Shown here: piece after piece, positions 1 through 6,387 of the stretch
Numbering within the stretch: the first letter of the stretch is position 1
Layout of the letters: each line of letters starts with the position of its first letter
Origin: Pseudolabrys sp.
Lineage (GTDB): Bacteria > Pseudomonadota > Alphaproteobacteria > Rhizobiales > Xanthobacteraceae
Reading direction: 5' to 3'
DNA length: 6,546 bases
NCBI GenBank assembly: GCA_029945495.1
Contig: JAQSCR010000567.1
Span: forward strand, 1 to 6,546
Translations under genes and position numbers: made by a program
The notes under the pieces: generated by a model
Database searches by the model: none
What the model saw: only the letters and a program-made list of their open reading frames with translations
What the model was told of the DNA's origin: nothing

Positions 1-1
1 G

Positions 2-328
2 GATACGCTGGCCACCGCCATTCCGGCGAGCACGCTCGCTTTGCCCGGCCACGGCCTGCCGTTTCGCAATGTTCCCGGACGCATCGAAGAGCTGAAAAAC
101 CACCACGCTTCGCGTTGCGATCAGATTCGCGAGGCGTGCCGGGTCGCGCCGCTGTCGGTCGCCGAGTTAGTGCCGATGCTGTTTCACCGCGCGCTTGATC
201 CGCAACAGATCAGTTTCGCCTTCAGCGAAATCCTCGCGCATGTGAACTATCTGCTGCGCCAGGGGTTGCTCGATACGGTTGTCGACGATTCGAGCCGGGT
301 GCGGTTTTTCCCGACACCGGTGACCTGA
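2..328 (+). CDS. MBL-fold metallo-hydrolase, C-terminal part (LACTB2-like)
   Basis: This is the last 108 residues of a protein whose start lies left of the window; the frame is open from base 2 to the TGA at 326-328. Near the visible start is the motif LPGHGLPF, with its His at visible residue 17. This matches the PGHG motif that supplies a late metal-binding histidine in metallo-beta-lactamase-fold hydrolases. Residues about 46-105 look like the small winged-helix domain that closes LACTB2-type members: a Leu/Ala-rich helix pair, the stretch HVNYLLRQGLLD, then a beta-wing ending RFFP. Most of the catalytic domain, including the HxHxDH motif, is outside the window, so the substrate cannot be named. 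Hydrolases of this type act on thioesters, nucleic acids or other esters. The gene converges on eda with only 23 bases between stop codons and belongs to a different transcription unit. The family call is fairly secure; the function is unknown. Confidence 0.82.
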   Translation, partial: DTLATAIPASTLALPGHGLPFRNVPGRIEELKNHHASRCDQIREACRVAPLSVAELVPMLFHRALDPQQISFAFSEILAHVNYLLRQGLLDTVVDDSSRVRFFPTPVT

Positions 329-335
329 GGCTTCG

Positions 336-350
336 GGCGCTGGCGGCGCC
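336..350. terminator. Possible convergent hairpin between two stop codons
   Basis: The 23-base gap between the hydrolase stop and the eda stop contains GGCGC (336-340) and GCGCC (346-350), a perfect 5-bp stem around a TGGCG loop. Its place between convergent genes fits a shared terminator. Neither side has a T-run, so this is a weak candidate and may be chance in GC-rich DNA. Confidence 0.25.
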
Positions 351-351
351 G

Positions 352-996
352 TTATCGGGCGGCCAGATCCGCCATCGCACGGCGGGCAAGTTCGGTAATC
401 TTGTCCCAAGTTCCCGCCTTGATATCCGCCGTCGGGCAAATCCACGATCCACCGACCGCAATGACATTAGGCTCGGCAAGCCACTCGGCGGCATTGGCCT
501 GGCCGATGCCGCCTGTCGGACAGAAGCGCGCCTGCGGAAACGGACCGGCCAGCGCGCGCAATGCGGCAATGCCGCCGGCCTGCTGCGCCGGGAAGAATTT
601 GCACAGGCCAAAGCCGCGGGCCAATGCCGCCATCAGTTCGGATGCCGTGGCAATTCCCGGCACGAAAGGAACCGGGCACCGCGCGGCCGCGTCGAGCAAT
701 TCCGGCGTCGCGCCCGGACTGAGAGCGAATTTGGCGCCGATCGATACCGCCCGATCGAGATCGGCTGAATTGAGCACCGTTCCCATGCCAACAATCGCAT
801 CGGGAAGCGCGGCCATGATCGCCTTCGCCGCCTCGAACGCCGGCGGCGTCCGCAGCGTGATCTCCAACGTCCGCATGCCGCCGGCGATCAAGGCGCGCGC
901 CAGCGGAACGGCATCGTCGAGCCGATCGATGGTGATCACCGGAATGACGCGCGCCGCCTTGAAGAGCTGGACCAGCGTTTCCTGCTTCGATGTCAT
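352..996 (-). CDS. eda: 2-dehydro-3-deoxyphosphogluconate (KDPG/KHG) aldolase
   Basis: This cytosolic class I aldolase cleaves KDPG to pyruvate and glyceraldehyde-3-phosphate, the last step of the Entner-Doudoroff and hexuronate routes; family members also act on 2-keto-4-hydroxyglutarate. The 214-residue length is normal for the single TIM-barrel family. The key residues fall at the same numbers as in the E. coli enzyme: Glu45 in LEITLRT, Thr73 in GMGT, Pro94 in SPGAT, the Schiff-base Lys133 in CKFFPA, Thr161 in PTGGI, and Ser184 in GGSW. The ATG start overlaps the kdgK stop in ATGA (993-996). A purine-rich GGGAG Shine-Dalgarno sequence (complement of 1003-1007) lies six bases upstream, inside the end of kdgK, which supports this start. 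The gene is therefore the second gene of a kdgK-eda operon and is probably translationally coupled. All catalytic residues are intact. A galactose-series (KDPGal) preference cannot be excluded from sequence alone. Confidence 0.95.
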   Translation of the reverse strand: MTSKQETLVQLFKAARVIPVITIDRLDDAVPLARALIAGGMRTLEITLRTPPAFEAAKAIMAALPDAIVGMGTVLNSADLDRAVSIGAKFALSPGATPELLDAAARCPVPFVPGIATASELMAALARGFGLCKFFPAQQAGGIAALRALAGPFPQARFCPTGGIGQANAAEWLAEPNVIAVGGSWICPTADIKAGTWDKITELARRAMADLAAR

Positions 997-1931
997 CCGG
1001 CTCTCCCGCTCGCCTGTCCGCCGTCGCCGGCAATTTGATCAGGCATGGCGGCCAACGGAATGATCGCCCCTGGATGACATATGACGGCACCGGCGAGACG
1101 GTGACCGGCCTGGGCCGCTGCAACTGGCCACACCCCCGCAAGACGCGCGGCGAGATAGGCCGCCGCGAAGCTGTCGCCAGCCGCTGTGGTGTCGACGACG
1201 CGCTCGATCACTTTGGTCGTCACGACCTGGTCGATCCCCTGCGCTCGCACCCGGCAAGCCGGCTCTGACAGCTTCAAGACAAGTTCGGGCACGGTCAGCC
1301 GATCGGCAACCGCCTGGCCGCTGCCCTGCCCGAACAGCAAATCCAAATCCTCGACGGAGGCGAGAACGATGTCGGAAATCGCAAAGAAGTCGCGATAGAC
1401 GCGCTGCGCGACGTCGCGATCCGGCCAGCCGCGCGGCCGGAAATTAGTGTCGAAGGCAACGCGCCCGCCCGCCTGGCGCAGTTGCTTGAGCCCGCCCAGC
1501 AAGAGCGCACGGCCGGGTACGTCGTAAAGCGACAGAGTGACGCCGGAGAGATAGACCAAATCGTAACCGGCCAGCGCCTCCAGGATTGCCGGCGTCTCGG
1601 GCAGCGCAAACAGCTGCCGCGCCGCCGAATTCTCCCGCCAATAGAAAAACCGGCGCTCGCCATCGGCGCCGGTTACGATCATGTAAAGGCCGGGCAGCTT
1701 GCCGGGCACGCGCGCGACATGACCGGTGCCGACGCCTTCGGCGCGCCATCCCGCGATCATCTCGTCGCTGAAAGGATCGTCGCCGAGCGCGGTGAAATAA
1801 TCGACGGTCGAGCCGAGCCGGGCAAAATACACAGCGGTGTTGAGCGTATCGCCGCCATAGCCGCGCGCCAGGCGCCCCTCGGACGCCTGCGTCAATTCGA
1901 TCATGCATTCGCCGATGCAGGCAATTTTCAT
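993..1931 (-). CDS. kdgK: 2-keto-3-deoxygluconate kinase, PfkB family
   Basis: KdgK uses ATP to turn 2-keto-3-deoxygluconate into KDPG in the cytosol, the substrate of the adjacent aldolase. The 312-residue protein starts with the KdgK-type IGECMIEL (residues 6-13), followed by GGDTLNTA at 26-33 (PfkB signature 1, substrate binding). LPGLYMIVT (79-87) and GERRFFYWRE (91-100) are shared with E. coli KdgK as I recall it. DTTAAGDSF (247-255) is PfkB signature 2, with Asp253 as the expected catalytic base, and GAIIPLAAMP (288-297) matches the KdgK C-terminus. The region around Lys220 reads KLSEPACRV, where many PfkB kinases have a Gly-rich K-x-G segment. The ATG at 1931 is the only start that keeps the conserved N-terminus, but no clear Shine-Dalgarno sequence precedes it. 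A promoter lies about 65-90 bases upstream, and the stop overlaps the eda start. The other possibility is a different PfkB sugar kinase, but the motifs and the eda partner make KdgK strongly preferred. Confidence 0.94.
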   Translation of the reverse strand: MKIACIGECMIELTQASEGRLARGYGGDTLNTAVYFARLGSTVDYFTALGDDPFSDEMIAGWRAEGVGTGHVARVPGKLPGLYMIVTGADGERRFFYWRENSAARQLFALPETPAILEALAGYDLVYLSGVTLSLYDVPGRALLLGGLKQLRQAGGRVAFDTNFRPRGWPDRDVAQRVYRDFFAISDIVLASVEDLDLLFGQGSGQAVADRLTVPELVLKLSEPACRVRAQGIDQVVTTKVIERVVDTTAAGDSFAAAYLAARLAGVWPVAAAQAGHRLAGAVICHPGAIIPLAAMPDQIAGDGGQASGRAG

Positions 1932-1963
1932 GAGAACCGTATCGTCGGCATTTTCAGCATCAT
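1928..1963 (-). other. Possible leader ORF ending on the kdgK start codon
   Basis: On the minus strand an ATG at 1963 opens an 11-codon frame, MMLKMPTIRFS, whose TGA (1928-1930) overlaps the kdgK ATG (1929-1931) as ATGA. Two further ATGs in the same frame start at 1960 and 1951. kdgK has no obvious Shine-Dalgarno sequence of its own, so delivery of ribosomes by a leader frame is conceivable. Against this, the leader has no good ribosome binding site either; a GGAG about 15 bases upstream is too far away. The same frame is also open further upstream. Treat it as a candidate only. Confidence 0.2.
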
Positions 1964-1994
1964 GGCGGGCGCGGCCGGGCTCCGAATCCGGACC

Positions 1995-2022
1995 ATTATG
2001 AGCGAAACGCGTCCGCAGACAA
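1995..2022 (-). promoter_or_regulatory. Probable sigma70-type promoter of kdgK-eda
   Basis: Read on the minus strand, a TTGTCT -35 element (2017-2022, 4 of 6 to TTGACA) and a CATAAT -10 element (1995-2000, 5 of 6 to TATAAT) are separated by 16 bp. Transcription would begin near 1988, giving a leader of roughly 57 bases before the kdgK ATG. The site lies in the 165-base gap between the end of the RND gene and kdgK, where a promoter for this operon is expected. A short palindrome, TCCG-N4-CGGA (1981-1992), sits at the presumed start point. Confidence 0.5.
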
Positions 2023-2025
2023 AGG

Positions 2026-2045
2026 CCAACAAAATTGGGTATTTT
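2026..2045. promoter_or_regulatory. AT-rich inverted repeats upstream of the kdgK promoter
   Basis: Two overlapping short inverted repeats lie just upstream of the -35 element: CCAA-N5-TTGG (2026-2038) and AAAAT-N5-ATTTT (2031-2045). The block is clearly more AT-rich than its surroundings. Sugar-acid operons are commonly controlled by GntR-, LacI- or IclR-type regulators at sites of this size, but no such regulator gene is in the window and the arms are only 4-5 bp. A role as operator is a guess from position. Confidence 0.25.
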
Positions 2046-2096
2046 CGCTGATGGCCGGCGCCGTGTGGCCGCGTCAAATCCCGACCATTCCCGGTG

Positions 2097-5000
2097 CTAT
2101 TCCAGCACCTCGTCGGCGTCCCTCAGCACGACGTAGATGGCCGGGATCACCAGGACCGTCAGTAGGGTCGACGAAGCGAGGCCGAAAAGAAGCGAGATCG
2201 CCAGCCCCGGGAAGATAGGGTCGAGCAGAATCGTCGCCGCGCCGATCATGGCCGCGAGCGCGGTCAAGAGGATCGGCTTGAAGCGGACGGCGCCGGCTTC
2301 CAGCAGGACGTCACGCAGAGTCCGCCCCTGGCCGGCGCCATGCCGGATGAAATCGACCAGCAGGATCGAGTTGCGGACGATGATGCCGGCAAGCGCGATG
2401 AAGCCGATCATCGACGTGGCGGTGAACGGCGCGCCAAACAGCCAGTGCCCCAGCACGATTCCGATCAGCGTGAGCGGGATCGGCGTCAGGATAACGAGCG
2501 GCAGCTTGAAGCTGCCGAACTGGGCGACGACCAGAATATAGATGCCGACAATCGCCACCATGAAAGCGGCGCCCATGTCGCGGAAGGTCACGTAAGTGAT
2601 CTCCCATTCGCCGTCCCACAGCACGGCTGGCTTGCTTTCGTTGTCTGGCTGGCCATGAAACCGAACGGTCGGCTTGCCGAGCGAGCCCCAGTCATGGGCG
2701 TCGAGAAGCTTATTGACGTCGAGAATGCCGTAGATCGGCGCCTCGTAGTCGCCGGCGAGTTCCGCCATGACCATGTCGGCAAAACGACCGTCGCGGCGGA
2801 AGATTGCCGGCGATCCCAATTCCTTGCTGACGCGCACGATGTCACCAAGCTCGACGACGGTCTTGTTGCCCGGCACGCTGTTGGCCGGCACCGGCGTCGA
2901 CGCCAGCAGTTCGCTCCACGACAGATCGCGCTTGGGCAGCCGCACGACGATCTCGATTGGATTGCGGCCTTCGCCGCGGTGCGAATAGCCGACCGCGGTG
3001 CCGCCGAACAAGGCGGCGATGGTGTCATAAACATCGCTCTGCTCGACGCCGAAAAATTCGAGACGGTCCTGGTCGATCGAGATGCGCAGGCGCGGCCGCG
3101 GCTCGCCAATCGAATCGTCGATGTCGGCGACGTAGGGCACTTGCGCGAAAATCTTCTTCATTTCGGCGGCGACCGCGCGCCGATTTTCCGAGCTCGGGCC
3201 GTAGACCTCGGCCAGCAGCGTCGCCATCACCGGCGGCCCCGGCGGCACTTCAACGACCCGCGCGACCGCGCCCGCCGGCAAGGCGACCGACTTAAGCCGC
3301 GCCCGCAGATCGAGAGCGATCTGATGGCTGCTGCGCTTGCGCACATCACGCGGCGCCAGATCGAGATTGAGCTCGCCCAGTTCCGGCGATTGACGCGCAT
3401 AGTAGTGACGCACAAGACCGTTGAAATTGAACGGCGCCGGCGTGCCGGCATAAGTCTCGATCGAGCGGATTTCCGGCAATTGCCGGGCCACGCCCGCGAT
3501 CGCGAACAATGTGCGCTCGGTGTCCTCCAGCGTCGCCCCTTCCGGCAGATCGACAACGACGGCCATTTCCGACTTGTTGTCGAACGGCAACAGTTTCACG
3601 GTGACGCTGCGGGTGACGAACAGCACGCAGACCAGCAAGGTGGCCACGCCGACGGCGATGAGGAATTTCCAGGCCGAGCGGCGCGTGCGCACAACCGGCT
3701 CCGCGACGCGGCGGTACCACCGGCCAAGCACCCCTTCGCCGTGCGCCGGCTCGTGCGTGCCGGCCCGGGCGCCATCCCGATTGAGCCGCAGCATCAGCCA
3801 GGGCGCGATTACCATCGCCACAAAGAACGAGAGCAGCATCGCCGCCGAGGCGTTGGCCGGGATCGGCGCCATATAGGGGCCCATCAGGCCGGAAACGAAC
3901 AGCATCGGCAACAGCGCCGCCACCACCGTCAGCGTGGCGACAACGGTCGGATTGCCGACTTCGGCCACGGCTTCAACAACGGCCTGCTGACGCGGCCGAC
4001 CGTCCTTCATCGCCCAGTGCCGCGCGATGTTTTCGATCACGACAATGGCGTCGTCGACCAGGATGCCGATGGAAAAAATCAGCGCGAACAGGCTGACCCG
4101 GTTGATCGTATAGCCCATCAGCTTGGCCGCGAACAAAGTCAGCAGAATTGTGGTCGGGATAACGACCAAAGTGACCAGCGCCTCACGCCAGCCGATGGCG
4201 AAGGCAATGAGCACGACAATCGATACGGTCGCGAGACCAAGGTGAAACAGCAGCTCATTCGCCTTGTCGTTGGCGGTTTCGCCATAGTCGCGGGTCACTG
4301 TCACTTTGACGTCGGCTGGGACCAGGCTTCCTTGCACGCTGTGCAGCCGCGCCAGCAATTCTTCCGCAACCACGACCGCATTGGCGCCCGCGCGCTTGGC
4401 AAAAGCGACGCTGACCGCGGGGACGCGGTCCCAATGGCCGCCTGTCCCGGGCGTATCCATCCAGACGCGATGCTCCTGCGGGCTCGGGCCGACCACGACC
4501 GACGCCACGTCACGCAGATAGACCGGACGATTATCGCGCGTGCCGACCAGCAGCAGGCCGATGTCGGGCACGCCGGCCAACGTCTTGCCGACCGCGACGT
4601 CGCGCATGATGCCGCTGTCGCGCACCTGGCCGGACTGGAACGAGCGATTGGCGTCGCGCACCTTTGCGACAAGCTGTTGCAAGGTGACGCCGAACAGCGC
4701 CAGTTTTTCCGGATCGGGCTCGACGCGAATCTGCTCGGCATTGCCGCCGGAGATATAGGTCAGGCCGATGTTCTCGGTCTTGACCAACTCGGAGCGCAAC
4801 TGGTCCGATAGCTGGTACAGATCCTTGTCGGTCCAGCGCGCCGCCGCTTCCGGCTTCGGCGACAGCGTCAGCACGACGATCGCCACATCGTTGATGCCGC
4901 GACCGACAATCAGCGGATCGCGAATGCCGACCGGAATGCGATCGCTGTTGGCGCGAATTTTCTCATGCACGCGCACGATCGCATCGTCGGCTTTGGTGCC

Positions 5001-5306
5001 GACGAGAAAGCGTGCCGTCACCATGACGCGGTCGTCGACGGTCTGGCTGTAGACATGTTCGACGCCGTCGATACCCTTGACGATGGCCTCGAGCGGCTTG
5101 GTCACCAGCTCAACCGCATCCGGCGCCTTGAGGCCGTCGGCGTTGACACTGATGTCGACCATCGGCACGCTGATCTGCGGCTCTTCCTCACGCGGTATAG
5201 TCAGCAGCGCGATCAAACCGACTGCGAGCGCCGCCAGCAAAAACAGCGGCGTCAGCGGCGAACGGATCGTGCTTTGGGTGAGGCGTCCCGACAGACCCAG
5301 ATTCAC
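2097..5306 (-). CDS. RND efflux transporter permease subunit (HAE-1/AcrB-like)
   Basis: This is the inner-membrane, proton-driven pump of a tripartite export system. The 1069-residue length fits a complete RND permease. TM1 is at about 19-37, followed by the characteristic IPREEEPQISVPMVD (37-51) and the first periplasmic porter loop to about 350. TM2-TM6 lie at about 352-507, with Asp418-Asp419 in GILVDDAIVVIEN of TM4 as the expected proton-relay acids. TM7 is at about 547-565, the second periplasmic loop runs to about 908, and TM8-TM12 run from 911 to 1061. TM10 reads GIIVRNSILLVDF: Arg978 stands where AcrB has the relay Lys940. The segment WDGEWEITYVTFRDMG (897-912) I associate with a non-AcrB subgroup. 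The start is GTG, overlapping the adaptor stop as GTGA (5303-5306), so the two are probably translationally coupled. An HAE-type export role is inferred; the TM4 motif argues against a metal-pump assignment, but the substrate is not readable. Confidence 0.93.
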   Translation of the reverse strand: MNLGLSGRLTQSTIRSPLTPLFLLAALAVGLIALLTIPREEEPQISVPMVDISVNADGLKAPDAVELVTKPLEAIVKGIDGVEHVYSQTVDDRVMVTARFLVGTKADDAIVRVHEKIRANSDRIPVGIRDPLIVGRGINDVAIVVLTLSPKPEAAARWTDKDLYQLSDQLRSELVKTENIGLTYISGGNAEQIRVEPDPEKLALFGVTLQQLVAKVRDANRSFQSGQVRDSGIMRDVAVGKTLAGVPDIGLLLVGTRDNRPVYLRDVASVVVGPSPQEHRVWMDTPGTGGHWDRVPAVSVAFAKRAGANAVVVAEELLARLHSVQGSLVPADVKVTVTRDYGETANDKANELLFHLGLATVSIVVLIAFAIGWREALVTLVVIPTTILLTLFAAKLMGYTINRVSLFALIFSIGILVDDAIVVIENIARHWAMKDGRPRQQAVVEAVAEVGNPTVVATLTVVAALLPMLFVSGLMGPYMAPIPANASAAMLLSFFVAMVIAPWLMLRLNRDGARAGTHEPAHGEGVLGRWYRRVAEPVVRTRRSAWKFLIAVGVATLLVCVLFVTRSVTVKLLPFDNKSEMAVVVDLPEGATLEDTERTLFAIAGVARQLPEIRSIETYAGTPAPFNFNGLVRHYYARQSPELGELNLDLAPRDVRKRSSHQIALDLRARLKSVALPAGAVARVVEVPPGPPVMATLLAEVYGPSSENRRAVAAEMKKIFAQVPYVADIDDSIGEPRPRLRISIDQDRLEFFGVEQSDVYDTIAALFGGTAVGYSHRGEGRNPIEIVVRLPKRDLSWSELLASTPVPANSVPGNKTVVELGDIVRVSKELGSPAIFRRDGRFADMVMAELAGDYEAPIYGILDVNKLLDAHDWGSLGKPTVRFHGQPDNESKPAVLWDGEWEITYVTFRDMGAAFMVAIVGIYILVVAQFGSFKLPLVILTPIPLTLIGIVLGHWLFGAPFTATSMIGFIALAGIIVRNSILLVDFIRHGAGQGRTLRDVLLEAGAVRFKPILLTALAAMIGAATILLDPIFPGLAISLLFGLASSTLLTVLVIPAIYVVLRDADEVLE

Positions 5307-6292
5307 GGCTTCACCAGGATGTCGCCCGCCTTGAGCCCGGAGAGGATTTCCAATGCATCCGGCATGTCCGGACGCGGCTGATCACGGCCGCGCTGCACCG
5401 GCACGTCGATGGCGGTCTGGGCATCCTTGCCAACGCGCGCATAGTCGATGCCGAAACGCGTCGAGATGAATGCGGCCGGCACGATAATGCTGGAACGCTC
5501 ACCGGCCGAGACCCATACGCGGATACGCTCGCCGACGAAATAATCGCCAAGACCGGCCACCGCCGCATCGGCGATCACGCGACCTTCTTCGATCTGCGGG
5601 TAGACCAACTGGATCGTGCCGAACTGAGCGCCGCTCTTGCCGAATTCCTCGCCGTTGATGCGGACCGGGTCGCCGGCTTTTAGAAACTGCGCGTGGCGCT
5701 CCGGTACGCGCAGCCGGAGCACGAAATGCTGTTCGGCAATGATGGCGACGGACTCGCCGGGGAGAATCACCGTGCCGGCCGTCACCGGCACTTTCAGGAC
5801 CCTGCCGGCGGCCGGCGCCAGCACCTGGCCTTCCGTGAGTTGCTGCTCGATCACCGAGCGCTCGGCGATGCGGGCGCGATGCGCGTTGGTGGCGACATTG
5901 GAGGCCGTGCGCGCCTCATCCAGACGGATCTTCGGGATGGTGCCCTTGGCGAAGAGATCCTCGGCGCGGGTCAAGTCCGCCTGCGACTGCGCGAGCTGAG
6001 CCTCGAGCCCGGCGATTTGCGCGTCGAGCGACTTCATCTGCAGCACCAGTTTTTCGTCGCCGACAATGCCGACGACCTGGCCCTGGGTGACCCGGTCGCC
6101 CTCCTTGACGGCAAGCTGCGCCACCGTGCCGCCAATTCGGGCGCGGGCGGGAATGACATTGCTGCTTTCCACCGTGGCGAAGACCGCCTTTTCGTCCGCG
6201 ACCTGCTTCGGCGCGACGGTGAACGTCTCGACCGCATGGGCCTGCTGCGCCATCAGCGCCAGCAAAACCGCGACAACAATTCTGCTCCGCAT
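5303..6292 (-). CDS. RND efflux periplasmic adaptor subunit (membrane fusion protein)
   Basis: The adaptor links the inner-membrane pump to an outer-membrane channel. Residues 1-20 form a Sec signal peptide (MRSR, then a hydrophobic core, then QQAHA) with probable cleavage after Ala20. There is no lipobox cysteine, so it should be a soluble periplasmic protein rather than a lipoprotein. The two lipoyl half-motifs are at about 50-82 (GGTVAQLAVKEGDRVTQGQ) and 153-188 (APAAGRVLKVPVTAGTV). They flank an alpha-hairpin at about 84-152 rich in Ala, Leu, Glu and Gln (e.g. LDAQIAGLEAQLAQSQADL). Beta-barrel and membrane-proximal domains follow, with the usual close SGLKAGDILVKP. At 329 residues it is on the short side for the family. 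The ATG at 6292 has an AAGGA Shine-Dalgarno sequence (complement of 6300-6304) seven bases upstream, which supports this start. The gene lies between the ArsR-family gene and the permease on the same strand. Confidence 0.92.
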   Translation of the reverse strand: MRSRIVVAVLLALMAQQAHAVETFTVAPKQVADEKAVFATVESSNVIPARARIGGTVAQLAVKEGDRVTQGQVVGIVGDEKLVLQMKSLDAQIAGLEAQLAQSQADLTRAEDLFAKGTIPKIRLDEARTASNVATNAHRARIAERSVIEQQLTEGQVLAPAAGRVLKVPVTAGTVILPGESVAIIAEQHFVLRLRVPERHAQFLKAGDPVRINGEEFGKSGAQFGTIQLVYPQIEEGRVIADAAVAGLGDYFVGERIRVWVSAGERSSIIVPAAFISTRFGIDYARVGKDAQTAIDVPVQRGRDQPRPDMPDALEILSGLKAGDILVKP

Positions 6293-6315
6293 CGGTGTGT
6301 CCTTAAGGCTACGCA

Positions 6316-6344
6316 GCGATCCGCATTTATTCTGGCCGGATCGC
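6316..6344. repeat. Perfect 8-bp inverted repeat upstream of the adaptor gene
   Basis: GCGATCCG (6316-6323) and CGGATCGC (6337-6344) are exact reverse complements around a 13-base AT-rich spacer. The arm centres are 21 bp apart, close to two helical turns, as expected for a dimeric regulator site. The element lies in the 95-base gap between the ArsR-family gene and the adaptor gene, ending 23 bases before the adaptor ATG. In RNA it could instead fold as an 8-bp stem with a 13-base loop. No clear sigma70 promoter accompanies it. Confidence 0.5.
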
Positions 6345-6387
6345 GAAAAGGGTCATTGATTTGGCGCAAGCCGCCCGGCTTTCCGGC

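Noticed and set aside
401..1063. A 220-codon plus-strand frame opposite eda
   Set aside because: It is antisense to an aldolase with all catalytic residues intact, has a low-complexity Ala/Ser/Arg composition, and shows no family motif.
1482..2051. A 189-codon plus-strand frame opposite kdgK and its promoter region
   Set aside because: Most of it is antisense to kdgK and it has no recognisable domain; only the last ~120 bases are free of a gene and they carry the likely kdgK promoter.
2053..2072. GGCC-containing inverted repeats just downstream of the permease stop as a terminator
   Set aside because: The stems are only about 4 bp with no T-run, and such pairs are expected by chance in DNA this GC-rich.
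2340..4811. An 823-codon open frame on the plus strand, opposite the permease gene
   Set aside because: It lies wholly antisense to a confident RND gene. Its product is rich in Arg, His, Asp and Gln with no membrane segments or recognisable domain, which is the usual shadow of GC-rich coding DNA.
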